DNA of 17,132 nt, from contig CAYMUR010000102.1 of assembly GCA_964393615.1 (NCBI GenBank), forward strand, positions 1-17,132, given 5' to 3'. This DNA comes from CAYMUR01 sp964393615. GTDB taxonomy: Bacteria; Planctomycetota; Planctomycetia; Pirellulales; Pirellulaceae. The translations under genes were made by a program, and so were the position numbers. How positions within the stretch are numbered: the first letter of the stretch is position 1; every line of letters starts with the position of its first letter. Under the pieces are notes generated by a model that had not been told where the DNA came from, made no database searches, and was given only the letters and a program-made list of their open reading frames with translations. This document shows, in pieces, positions 1-7,818 of the stretch.

Positions 1-600
1 ATTGGCTTGTGGGCAAGTGGATTACTGGATCCACAGCAAGGTGGTGAAGGTGTTAAGCCGTACCAGCCCTTGGGCATGTGGAAAGCGTTAGCCCACCCAA
101 GCAGTAATACCAGGGAATATGTCGCGGACCAGGGATTGCTACTTTACAGGCGCAGTATTTATGTTTACTGGAAACGAACCAGTCCCCATCCTATGATGAC
201 ACTGTTTGACGCCCCAAATCGGGAATCCAGCTGTGTGAAGCGGTCACGCACAAACACTGCGCTTCAGTCACTGGGTCTGCTTAACGAAACTCAGCGAATC
301 GAAATGGCCCGTTCCCTCGCTGAACGTCTGCTCCTCGAAGCAAATACTGACGAGGAACGGTTGCATCTTCTGTTTCGACTGCTGGCCAGTCGCGACCCCA
401 ACGGACATGAACGCACGGCCTGTTTGACACTACTGAACATGCTTCACCAGAAATACAGCCGTGCCACAGAAGATGCGTTAGCATTTCTTTCTACTGGCGA
501 AGCCGAAAAAAATTCAACTCTTGACCCAGCAGCATACGCCGCCTGGACCCAGGTCGCCGTCACTGTCTTAGCCAGTGATCCTGCCATCTTACTTTATTAA
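1..600 (+). CDS. DUF1549/DUF1553 planctomycete secreted protein, C-terminal part (5' end outside window)
   Basis: This frame is already open at base 1, so the start lies upstream and only about 200 residues of a protein that is normally several times longer are present. The visible part is the DUF1553 (PSD1) domain. It has the GGEGVKPYQP motif, then YRRSIYVYWKRT, then FDAPNRESSCVKRSRTNTALQ and LLNETQRIEMAR, all hallmark stretches of this family. Family members usually carry an N-terminal cytochrome-c-like domain and DUF1549 before this region and are exported; that part cannot be seen here. The biochemical role is not established. The gene ends 65 bases before a DUF1501 gene on the same strand, the usual partner, so the two are probably co-transcribed. 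The C-terminal end (SDPAILLY) differs a little from the common NLDE-type ending, but nothing indicates damage. Confidence 0.93.
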   Translation: MGLWASGLLDPQQGGEGVKPYQPLGMWKALAHPSSNTREYVADQGLLLYRRSIYVYWKRTSPHPMMTLFDAPNRESSCVKRSRTNTALQSLGLLNETQRIEMARSLAERLLLEANTDEERLHLLFRLLASRDPNGHERTACLTLLNMLHQKYSRATEDALAFLSTGEAEKNSTLDPAAYAAWTQVAVTVLASDPAILLY

Positions 601-665
601 ATCCTCTTGAACTGGATTCAGATTATTATTTCGAAACTCATCCTTACCAAAACAGACCTCTCAAC

Positions 666-2171
666 ATGAATTCGCTCCACCTCCAGAATGAGTCAACCAT
701 GATGCTGACCCGGCGTCAACTATTGGGCCGTTCCGTACTTGGCTTGGGCACTGCCGCCATGGCCAATTTAATCAGCAGTGACTTGTATGGAAAAAACAAG
801 GATTTTCCTGCAATTCCTCACCATGCACCAAAAGCCAAGCGGGTCATCTACTTGTTCATGAGCGGTGGCCCCAGCCATCTCGACCTTTGGGATTACAAGC
901 CAAAGCTCCAAGACATGTTCAACGTACAACTGCCCGATCACGTCCGCGATGGTCAACGAGTGACGGGAATGACTGCGACACAAAAAAACGGTCTTCCGCT
1001 CGCACCAAGCAAGTACAAATTCGCAAAATACGAAAATAATGATCAGGGAGTCTGGATTAGTGAATTGCTACCATATACTGCAACCGTTGCTCACGAACTG
1101 TGCGTGATTCATAGTACGTTTACGGAAGCTATCAACCATGATCCTGCCATCACTTATATCCAAACCGGCAGTCAAATTCCCGGTCGCCCCAGCCTCGGAG
1201 CCTGGTTAAGTTATGGACTCGGTAGCGAAAATGAAAATCTGCCACAATATGTGGTGATGCACGCACGTACCAACTACGCCGAACAAAGTCTGTTCAATCG
1301 CTTATGGGGAACCGGATTCATGCCATCCGATCACCAAGGCATGCTCATGAGAAGCGAAGGGGATCCCGTGCTTTATCTGAGTAACCCGATCGGCGTTACC
1401 AAAAAAGATCGCCGCGCGCAACTCGATGCCCTGGCTACCATTAATCAGGTACAAGCCAATGATTTTGGTGATCCCGAAGTCCTGGCCCGTATTCGTCAGC
1501 ACGAGATGGCCTTTCGCATGCAGTCTTCGGTCCCGGACTTGATGGATCTCGCTGATGAAACAGAAGAAACATTTCGCTTGTACGGAGAAGATGCCAGACA
1601 GCCAGGTAGCTTTGCAGCGTGTTGTCTCACTGCCCGTCGCCTGGCAGCACGTGGTGTCCGCAATATTCAGATCTTCCACCGAGGCTGGGACGCCCACAAT
1701 AACCTCCCGGCTGAACATGGCTCACAATGCAAAGACGTCGACCAAGGGTGCGCTGCCTTGATCAAAGATCTCAGACAGCGAGGCATGCTCGAGGAGACAC
1801 TGGTAATTTGGGGGGGAGAATTTGGTAGAACAGCGTATTGCCAAGGCAGTCTCACCAACGAAAACTACGGACGGGACCATCACCCTCGTTGTTTCACCAC
1901 TTGGATGGCTGGCGGTGGAGTCAAACCAGGGATTACTTATGGCCAAACTGACCCATACGGTTACAATCTCACCGACACCGATGGAAATCTGATTCGTCCA
2001 CAACCAACCAAGGACTCGTGGACACCAGGTACCATGCATATTCATGATTTGAACGCCACCATTTTACACCTGCTGGGAATCGACCACACACGCCTGACTT
2101 ATCGCTATCAAGGCAGGGATTTCCGACTGACAGATGTTCACGGTCACGTCATTCATGACATCCTGGCCTAG
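666..2171 (+). CDS. DUF1501 family Tat-exported protein
   Basis: Complete gene of about 500 residues, typical for DUF1501, a family in the alkaline phosphatase/sulfatase-like clan. A twin-arginine leader (TRRQLLGRSVLGLGTAAMA) starts near residue 15, so export by Tat in folded form is likely. The family signature KRVIYLFMSGGPSHLDLWDY follows at about residues 58-77. Candidate metal-site segments are WGGEFGRT near residue 381 and GRDHHP near residue 402, and the C-terminal HDLNATILHLLG helix lies near residue 459. No convincing Shine-Dalgarno precedes 666. The internal ATGs at 699 and 702 would put the RR motif at the normal distance from the N-terminus and are good alternative starts. It follows the DUF1553 gene and likely forms a functional pair with it. 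The enzymatic activity is unknown; hydrolase membership is inferred from the fold family only. Confidence 0.95.
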   Translation: MNSLHLQNESTMMLTRRQLLGRSVLGLGTAAMANLISSDLYGKNKDFPAIPHHAPKAKRVIYLFMSGGPSHLDLWDYKPKLQDMFNVQLPDHVRDGQRVTGMTATQKNGLPLAPSKYKFAKYENNDQGVWISELLPYTATVAHELCVIHSTFTEAINHDPAITYIQTGSQIPGRPSLGAWLSYGLGSENENLPQYVVMHARTNYAEQSLFNRLWGTGFMPSDHQGMLMRSEGDPVLYLSNPIGVTKKDRRAQLDALATINQVQANDFGDPEVLARIRQHEMAFRMQSSVPDLMDLADETEETFRLYGEDARQPGSFAACCLTARRLAARGVRNIQIFHRGWDAHNNLPAEHGSQCKDVDQGCAALIKDLRQRGMLEETLVIWGGEFGRTAYCQGSLTNENYGRDHHPRCFTTWMAGGGVKPGITYGQTDPYGYNLTDTDGNLIRPQPTKDSWTPGTMHIHDLNATILHLLGIDHTRLTYRYQGRDFRLTDVHGHVIHDILA

Positions 2172-2302
2172 TCCCTCACGGCAGGATCCGAGTTGCTTGT
2201 TCAAGTTAGAACGTTTTCCGACCATTAACGCTGCGCATTAGGCTATAGGATTTTTTCCTGTGAAACCGAACTCCATGCTGCAGACAGGTCTGGCTGGCTT
2301 TC

Positions 2303-2989
2303 TCAGGAAAGGAACCACGTGCTTTGTAATTGCGAAGAAGCACCCCCGAGTGAACAGATCGACCAAAAGGCCATCCACCAGGACCAAGAACCCGCATGGT
2401 ACACCAGGAATGAAAATGAATAATCTCCACATTTGATGCGTTGGATCTGACGGTTCACTAATACAGCAGCATATACCAAACCCACTACCATAAAGAATAT
2501 TCCTGCGCAAAACACGAGTCCTAAATCCATCACACCGATCGACTGGGAGTAGCGCAACATGCATAGAGAAACAATACAAATAACATTCATATTGGTTGGA
2601 AACAAAATGTCGAATTCTTCCGCAGCTCTTAAGACGCTTTGAAAACTTCCCACCAAAACGCTGTAAATACTGAGTAAACTAAACGTCACGATTAGCCCAA
2701 GAACATCTTCTTTCGGACAGCATACCACCACTGCCAGGGCCACCGCTGCGACAGCCGTCCAGCGCAATGCTTTACTGACGGGAAACCGGGTGGTCTCGCC
2801 ACTAGTCAACGGAAGTCTCTGGGACAGTGAGGGAGAATGATCAGCCGCCACGGCACTGAGCAAGGTATCTCCAGAAAATAGTTTTTTAGCGTCTAACATT
2901 TTGAATTCCATTCCTAGTCGGACAGGCTGGTACGTCCCAACAAACATCCAACTTTTTGCTAGCAGAAAAAACTGCATTCGTTCAAGCAT
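2303..2989 (-). CDS. Hydrophobic multi-pass membrane protein frame, possibly a truncated polysaccharide flippase
   Basis: An open frame of 228 codons with at least three strongly hydrophobic stretches: TAVAAVALAVVVCC, LGLIVTFSLLSIYSVLVG, and the pair NVICIVSLCML / LGLVFCAGIFFMVVGLVYAAVLV. The order of helices and the SVLRAAEEFDILFPTN loop recall the N-terminal half of Wzx/MATE-like polysaccharide flippases, where an LRA/ER loop follows the fourth helix. Such proteins have 12-14 helices and 400-500 residues, so this would be only about half of one. The frame is closed by a stop at 3011-3013 upstream and ends abruptly at 2303, and the following sequence has no recognisable continuation. I could not identify it firmly. 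It may be a gene remnant or, less likely, a chance frame. No clear Shine-Dalgarno was seen before 2989. Confidence 0.38.
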   Translation of the reverse strand: MLERMQFFLLAKSWMFVGTYQPVRLGMEFKMLDAKKLFSGDTLLSAVAADHSPSLSQRLPLTSGETTRFPVSKALRWTAVAAVALAVVVCCPKEDVLGLIVTFSLLSIYSVLVGSFQSVLRAAEEFDILFPTNMNVICIVSLCMLRYSQSIGVMDLGLVFCAGIFFMVVGLVYAAVLVNRQIQRIKCGDYSFSFLVYHAGSWSWWMAFWSICSLGGASSQLQSTWFLS

Positions 2990-3465
2990 TGGGATCTTGT
3001 CATCGGTCCTCTACATGAACTACGTACCGCCAGGCTTTTGCCTGCGCAGTGGAGCAATTTTTTTTCTCCTCCACCAACCAGCATGTCGTTACGACCGTTT
3101 TTTCAGGAACTTGACGCCCTCATGGACCTGCGCGCCAACACGAAAACAGCATTCACAAGCACAGTTTTTACAGCGAGGGGATCTCTCACTCAGACAATCA
3201 CCCCCTACAAGTCTCCCGAAATCCCCCTTTTACCTATTCCGGAGACTCTGCAGAAATCTTGCAGGGCTAGACGAACCGGCAGGTCCAGCCAACATCCGGC
3301 AGGAAAAAGGACGCCATTCACACATCGTCCAACACCAGGTTAACGTTAACTGGCTAGAAGCCCAAAGTAAGTCGGCACGAACGCGTAAAACGAGTTTACC
3401 TTGATCAAGAGCCAGGCATCGTTGCTGGATTCAATCAGGTAAAAGAATCTGTGCCACCCAGCACT
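2990..3465. other. Stretch without a recognisable gene
   Basis: Both strands hold only short frames of biased composition with no family motif. The stretch contains a 12-bp palindrome, GTTAACGTTAAC, at 3339-3350, which is within chance expectation for this window. It separates the hydrophobic frame from the end of the glycosidase-like gene and may be eroded coding sequence, but nothing in it shows what it once was. Confidence 0.5.
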
Positions 3466-4461
3466 CTAGCGGCTGCGAGACGATGATGTGACGCTTGGAT
3501 AATGAACATGGACTTCGACATGCATGGTGTAGAGTCGATATTGCGTACCGTCATGCACCAGAATTCCACTCGACTTATTGGATGCCGCCGGCAAAATGGG
3601 GTTGTTAGCGTATTTCTTCCAATGCAACAGGTCCTGCGAAGTTGCCACATTCGTGGTCCAGTTACCAACCGATTTACCATACGCATGGTAATAGATGTAA
3701 TAACGGCCTTTGTATTTCAAGATTTGATTGACCGCAACAAAATCTTCATCATAAGCATCCGGTCCGGGCCGCAGCACTGGTTCGTCCTGCACGTTCCGCC
3801 ATACCTTCATGTCAGTCGACGTCGCAAGCCAAATCGCTTCATCATTGTTTCGTTCGTACAACAGATGCCATGTTCCATTTTCAAACCAGGCAGTAGGTGT
3901 GCCAAAAGCGACATCCGGTAACGGTTCACCCGTAGCGAGCCTTAGATCTAGCTTACCGTGCTCCTCCCAATGAATCCGATCTTTGGAGGTCAGCAAGTGC
4001 GCTCGATCGTTGAGGCCTTCGGCAAACATATAATAAGTGTCACCATGCCGGACGACGATCATATCTTCGGTCCACCGGTCGCTATACACTGGATTCTGTG
4101 GATACCGAGTCCAGTTCAGTCCGTCGGGAGACGTAGCGTAACCTAGTGCCAAGGGACCATTGTCATAACCGGTAAACCACATGTGGTAGACACCATCTTC
4201 GCGTAGAATCCAACCCCGTTCGCGAATCTTCGCATCCCAGTGTCCTTCTCCCCGAGCCGTGAACACAGGATTCTTGTCAGCCGGTACAAAATCTACGATC
4301 TCCGTCGGGAATTCCTCTCCAGCCGTTACCGACGTCGTCAGCAAGATGGACACGAAACCGATTAGTACGGTAAACCGTATTAAGTGTGCTAAATTGGGAT
4401 GTAAAACCCCATGCAACAAGGGGGCACAAAACATGGTTTTCGTGGTGTCTGGTAAATCCAC
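3466..4461 (-). CDS. Secreted five-bladed beta-propeller glycosidase-like protein (GH43/GH130-type fold)
   Basis: Complete frame of 331 codons. A hydrophobic leader at residues 28-45 ends in SVTA|GEE, a plausible signal-peptidase site after residue 47, so the product is exported. The mature part shows repeated propeller-blade motifs ending in Asp-x-x-x-Trp: SPDGLNWTRYPQNPV (111-125), SKDRIHWEE (159-167), STDMKVWRNVQDEPVL (215-230) and SQDLLHWKKYANNPIL (275-290). Conserved acidic stretches sit where active-site residues lie in five-bladed glycosidases: HWDAKIRERGW (74-84), WTEDMIVV (130-137) and YDEDFVAVNQ (237-246). Many planctomycete homologs are annotated simply as glycosylase; the substrate is not known. 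The GTG start at 4461 has AGGAG ten bases upstream; an ATG at 4434 is an alternative. It lies downstream of the sialidase-like remnant on the same strand, suggesting an old polysaccharide-use locus. The extreme C-terminus (SVTSSSRSR) looks atypical. Confidence 0.85.
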   Translation of the reverse strand: MDLPDTTKTMFCAPLLHGVLHPNLAHLIRFTVLIGFVSILLTTSVTAGEEFPTEIVDFVPADKNPVFTARGEGHWDAKIRERGWILREDGVYHMWFTGYDNGPLALGYATSPDGLNWTRYPQNPVYSDRWTEDMIVVRHGDTYYMFAEGLNDRAHLLTSKDRIHWEEHGKLDLRLATGEPLPDVAFGTPTAWFENGTWHLLYERNNDEAIWLATSTDMKVWRNVQDEPVLRPGPDAYDEDFVAVNQILKYKGRYYIYYHAYGKSVGNWTTNVATSQDLLHWKKYANNPILPAASNKSSGILVHDGTQYRLYTMHVEVHVHYPSVTSSSRSR

Positions 4462-4471
4462 AACCGGTTAA

Positions 4472-4476
4472 CTCCT
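4472..4476 (-). promoter_or_regulatory. Shine-Dalgarno AGGAG for the glycosidase-like gene
   Basis: AGGAG on the minus strand, separated by 10 bases from the GTG at 4461. It favours the GTG over the internal ATG at 4434. Confidence 0.5.
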
Positions 4477-4591
4477 AAATATTACACAAGATTTTTTGAT
4501 ATCCTGGCAGTATACGCGATCCCAATTCGACCTTCAATCAAACACAGGCCCAGCATCTCGGAGCCAAAACGAGGTTCACCGAAACATATTG

Positions 4592-5071
4592 CTACGAACG
4601 AACACTCAGACGGTGTGTCCGTATTCGACCCTGGCCATCTTCGCTGGCCCAATGCGTGGCCAGAACGTCACCATTGTCCAGACGCAATAAAGACGGCTGG
4701 CCAAATCTCAAACTCACTCCCATGGTCTTGTAGGCGGCTACTTTCATGGCGGGTGCGTGGTCCCAAATATTCAATTCCTCGATCACCCGCCACCGATCGT
4801 TGGTAAAGTCCACAAGCCGCACGAAAAGACCGATTGCATCGCCTTCACGATGACAATGAATTGTCAGCAAAACATCTTCTTTCCAGTGAATGAGATTGGA
4901 CGCCTGTGCAGAAATACCAGTATCGATTGGATCTGATCAGGAAACGCCTCCATCATGCGATACAGTCACGTGATTTCGAAGATTGGTAGCCTGAACGTGA
5001 TCCGTCGTCCAATGCGCATCGTCAACATAGAAAAATGACGCTTTCAGACACTCCGGTATCACGGCGCCGCA
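4592..5071 (-). pseudogene. Remnant of a BNR-repeat/sialidase-like exo-glycosidase gene, C-terminal part with a premature stop
   Basis: Reading the minus strand from 5071 gives PECLKASFFYVDDAHWTTDH and then an Asp-box, SHDGGVS, where the next codon is TGA (4937-4939) instead of the expected Trp TGG. The same frame then continues with SDPIDTGISAQASNLIHWKE, LTIHCHREGD, FGQPSLLRLDNGDVLATHW and GRIRTHRLSV before a normal stop at 4592-4594. These are the last 150-160 residues of a BNR/sialidase-like protein of roughly twice that length or more. Upstream the frame is closed at 5072-5074 and the divergent aroK gene begins at 5120, so the N-terminal half is gone. The 92-codon frame starting at TTG 4870 is only the tail of this remnant. 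Loss of function is inferred from the nonsense codon plus the missing N-terminus. A sequencing error could explain the TGA but not the truncation. Confidence 0.75.
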
Positions 5072-5119
5072 TCATCCCACCGTTGATTACACATCAAGGA
5101 ATAATTACAATCGGGCAGC

Positions 5120-5635
5120 ATGCGAGTCATCTTCGTTGGATACCGAGCCAGTGGAAAATCAACCGTCGGTCAATTGGTGGCCGATCAACTCGGTTGGCCA
5201 CTGTTGGACGTTGACCGAGGTATCGAACAACTTTCTGGCATGACCATCAAAGCGCTCTACGAGGGTCAAGGAAATGCACGCTATCGTGAAATCGAAGAAC
5301 AGGCCGTAGTGCAGATGTGTGCCCAGGACTCGACTGTCATTTCGTTTGGAGCAGGAACCATTATGCAACCGGCGAATGAGCGCATCGCAAAAACAGATTC
5401 GCTCGTCGTGTACCTGGAACTGCCTGCTACCGAACTGTGGCGACGCATGCAGGCGGACCCTCACAGTAAAATAACACGGCCTAACTTATCAACGGGTGGG
5501 CTGGAAGAAGTGGTGGAAATGCTGAGAAAACGTAGTCCTATTTACCAACGCAGCGCCAACTTAAAATTGGACGGCAGACTCAGTCCACAGCTGCTGGCTG
5601 ACCAAGTCGTCGGCGCTGTGCAGGGGAACACATGA
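5120..5635 (+). CDS. aroK: Shikimate kinase
   Basis: Complete protein of 171 residues, the normal size. It phosphorylates shikimate at the 3-hydroxyl with ATP in the cytoplasm, the fifth step of chorismate synthesis. The Walker A loop is GYRASGKST (residues 7-15), with Asp32 in LLDVD for Mg/shikimate. Arg56 in ARYREIE and Arg138 in RKRSPIY match the shikimate-binding arginines, and the lid carries TRPNL (119-123). Two usual motifs deviate: the GGG loop reads GAG (77-79) and the GE before FR reads GN (51-52). The planctomycete-style YR in the P-loop fits the host. It is not next to other aro genes. Its stop overlaps the start of the broken dctP-like gene by ATGA, so the two were once translationally coupled. 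No strong Shine-Dalgarno lies at normal distance; AAGGA ends at 5100, too far away. Confidence 0.93.
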   Translation: MRVIFVGYRASGKSTVGQLVADQLGWPLLDVDRGIEQLSGMTIKALYEGQGNARYREIEEQAVVQMCAQDSTVISFGAGTIMQPANERIAKTDSLVVYLELPATELWRRMQADPHSKITRPNLSTGGLEEVVEMLRKRSPIYQRSANLKLDGRLSPQLLADQVVGAVQGNT

Positions 5636-5945
5636 TCTGTCAAATCACTCGTTCCCGTATTTTCGCCCTTCTGCTACTGGTCCTGACCGGATGACAACAA
5701 AACGACAAGAGAGAATTAAAGCTTGCCAATGGGATGTCACCAGGCGGTCCGGCCCATGAGGCTGCCCAAAAGTTCGTTAAATGGGTCCAAACAAAAACCG
5801 ATAGCCAGTTCCAAGCGCCCCATTAGGAAATGATCGTGAATTGGTCGAAGGGTTGGGCATTGGCAGTGTGGACCTGGTCCTGAGCGGAGCGGCCCCATTG
5901 GCTGGTACATCCCGCAATATGGTACCCTCGACGGTACATTCTTAG
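5632..5945 (+). pseudogene. Broken TRAP-transporter solute-binding lipoprotein (DctP-like) gene
   Basis: An ATG inside the aroK stop (ATGA) opens a leader with RSRIFALLLLVLTG, an ideal lipoprotein signal whose next residue should be the lipobox Cys. That codon is TGA (5692-5694). The frame continues with KLANGMSPGGPAHEAAQKF and VKWVQTKTDSQFQA. It then shifts near 5820 to a frame reading PLGNDRELVEGLGIGSVDLV and LSGAAPLA, and shifts again near 5902 to WYIPQYGTLDG. Together these follow the N-terminal third of DctP-family proteins, which bind organic acids in the periplasm for TRAP importers. One stop, two frameshifts and absence of the remaining two thirds make it a pseudogene. No DctQ/DctM membrane genes are nearby. 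The identification rests on motif order read by eye. Confidence 0.72.
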
Positions 5946-5951
5946 TGACTG

Positions 5952-6023
5952 TTCGGTGTCACCTTTTCTCCCGACGGCCAGCTCTTGGCAACCGCGAGTG
6001 GTGACAAAACCCTTCTAGGATGC
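5952..6023 (+). pseudogene. WD40-repeat gene scrap
   Basis: One frame reads VTFSPDGQLLATASGDKT, the core of a single WD40 repeat (the usual form ends DKTVRLWD). The frame is closed by TGA at 5946-5948, just upstream, and loses similarity after about 6023. It abuts the broken DctP-like sequence in another frame, so the junction is either a deletion that fused two genes or a chance juxtaposition of debris. Nothing recognisable follows up to the end of the DUF1552 gene at 6274. Confidence 0.55.
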
Positions 6024-6273
6024 GATGGGACAACAAACTAGCCACGCTGCCTATTCGGTTCCCCACGGATTCCCCGCGAACCATTGGTCACGGGCATGCA
6101 GACAGCGAGACAGTGGTTCTGCACTGACTTGCTTCTGCACTGATTTCGCTCAAGTCGCCGTCGCGATGGCAACCATGGACTTACAAAGAGATGCTGGAAA
6201 TCGTCGTCTCAACGCTGATCTGAGACTTGTATGCTGGTCCGCTCCTGGCTGCCACGGCGCATCATCACCAACA

Positions 6274-7599
6274 CTACACTTCGGCTAGCCGTTCCTGGGA
6301 ATCGCCAAACTGTTTGAGATGGATGCCAAACTTGTCCATCATCGACAGGTAGAGACTGCACATCCTGCGGTTCGGTTTGTCGCGATAGTCCAACACGCGC
6401 CCCGTCTGGATCTGACCTCCCCCACGGCCAACTAACACGACAGGCAATTTGGTGGCGTCGTGAATGCCGGACATCATGCTCGAACACATCATCAGCATTG
6501 AGTTATCCAACGCCGTGCGTTCTCCTTCTTGAATCGCATCCAACTTGCCTGCAACGTAGGCAAGTTGAGAAAGAAAAATGTGATTCACTTTGAGCCATAG
6601 AGGGGACTCCACACCCCGATCTGAATGTGACAGTTCATGGTGCCCAACATCGACATCGTGCTGGGGAAATTGCAGGTAGCTGTGATCATTGTTCAGCTTG
6701 AAAGTGCAAACACGTGTTGCATCGGTCTGAAATGCGAGCACTAAAATGTCACACATCAGCTTCATATGTTCGACAACATCCTGCGGTGTACCCTCCGCAG
6801 GACGTGGCAGATTGGGCTTTTCCAGGGTCGGCCGCCAACCTTGTAGCTCGCCCCTTTGGCCAGCCCGTTCAATGCGTCGCTCGACCTCACGTACGGAGTT
6901 CAGGTATTCATCCAGCTTGCGACCGTCCACGGAGCTGATGTTTCGTCGCAAACGACTTGCTTCTTCCAGCACGGCATCCAGTACGCTTTGATTCCCACGC
7001 TTCGTTGCATCCTTGACCAGTCGGTCAAATGCACGTGCCGGATACAGTTCCAGTGGTGTGGGTGCAGTCGGCGAGCTCCACGAAATATGCGNNNNNNNNN
7101 NCGAGCTGTATAGCATCGAATAGTTGTCATGAATCCCAGGATTGGAACGTTCACAACCCAGCACAAGGCTTGGCACCTTGGTCGATTGCCCATATTGCTG
7201 AGCCACGACCTGGTCAAAGCTGGTACCGGAACGAATCTCTCCACCCGAAGCCAGTGACGCCCCAGACAACAGATTGCCAGTCTGTGCACTGTGAATCTTT
7301 CCATTGAGTGCCTCTTCGTTGTACAGTCCCCCCACAAAGAGCAATTTTTCACGAAAGGCGTTAAGTGGCGTCAGTACCGGGCCGAGTTGCATCTCTTTGC
7401 CTTCGCCCTTGGCCCACCATTTCCCTGCATGAAATCCGTTTCCTGCAAACATCACCGCCAGACGAACCGGAGCTTCGCTGTCTGACTTTGAGGATTTAGC
7501 CGATTCGTCTCCCCACACGCGACGGGACTCCATCCAAGGTAATGCCATCGAAACGCCAAGACCGCGAAGCAGCGTGCGGCGGGAAAAATGATAAGCCAT
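6274..7599 (-). CDS. DUF1552 family Tat-exported protein (contains a sequence gap)
   Basis: About 441 codons, normal for DUF1552. The N-terminus FSRRTLLRGLGVSMALPWME is a twin-arginine leader, so Tat export is likely. Family landmarks include RLAVMFAGNGFHAGKWW, LFVGGLYNEEALNGKIHS, HISWSSPTAPTP, the arginine-rich EVERRIERAG helix, CTFKLNNDHSY and GHHELSHS. ATG 7599 has GGAG seven bases upstream, fixing the start. Ten Ns at 7092-7101 interrupt the gene exactly before HISWSS. The frame happens to continue correctly, but the residues there are unknown and the true gap may be shorter or longer. It follows the DUF1592 gene by about 220 bases on the same strand, the usual arrangement of this pair in Planctomycetota. 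The molecular function is unknown. Confidence 0.93.
   Translation of the reverse strand: MAYHFSRRTLLRGLGVSMALPWMESRRVWGDESAKSSKSDSEAPVRLAVMFAGNGFHAGKWWAKGEGKEMQLGPVLTPLNAFREKLLFVGGLYNEEALNGKIHSAQTGNLLSGASLASGGEIRSGTSFDQVVAQQYGQSTKVPSLVLGCERSNPGIHDNYSMLYSSXXXXHISWSSPTAPTPLELYPARAFDRLVKDATKRGNQSVLDAVLEEASRLRRNISSVDGRKLDEYLNSVREVERRIERAGQRGELQGWRPTLEKPNLPRPAEGTPQDVVEHMKLMCDILVLAFQTDATRVCTFKLNNDHSYLQFPQHDVDVGHHELSHSDRGVESPLWLKVNHIFLSQLAYVAGKLDAIQEGERTALDNSMLMMCSSMMSGIHDATKLPVVLVGRGGGQIQTGRVLDYRDKPNRRMCSLYLSMMDKFGIHLKQFGDSQERLAEV
7092..7101. other. Assembly gap (10 Ns) inside the DUF1552 gene
   Basis: A run of exactly ten Ns. CGAGCT occurs on both sides (near 7073 and at 7102), so the contig ends may overlap or a short repeat may have blocked joining. 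Confidence 0.98.
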
Positions 7600-7818
7600 G
7601 AAAAAACTCCAATGGACTAGGCGTTCATCTCTGACAGCAAGTCAACAACTGCTCGATAGCTCGTTTCATAAGTCAAAAGAATCCTCTCTGACCAGAATCT
7701 AACGACCCAACTCGAATCGTGCATCAGAGAATACACCATACCTTATATGAATTAAACGTCTCAAGCAACTTTTTTTAAAAACCCGAAAATCTACGTCCTT
7801 ACTAGCTTTTCGTTGTTA

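Noticed and set aside
3339..3350. Palindrome GTTAACGTTAAC as an operator
   Set aside because: A 12-bp palindrome is expected several times by chance in a window of this size, and no gene start is near it. A 13-base match around it to a site near 12540 is also compatible with chance.
2901..3404. Overlapping plus-strand frames of 101 and 167 codons
   Set aside because: The composition suggests chance open frames; no family motif, and one overlaps the hydrophobic minus-strand frame.
4937..5694. TGA codons in frame in two genes (4937-4939 and 5692-5694) as recoding to Trp, Cys or selenocysteine
   Set aside because: aroK, the DHODH-like gene and the long PEP-CTERM gene all end with TGA as a normal stop, TGG is used for Trp throughout, and both genes with internal TGA carry other damage.
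6025..6288. 87-codon plus-strand frame after the WD40 scrap
   Set aside because: Its sequence shows no motif and it runs into the end of the DUF1552 gene; it is probably debris.
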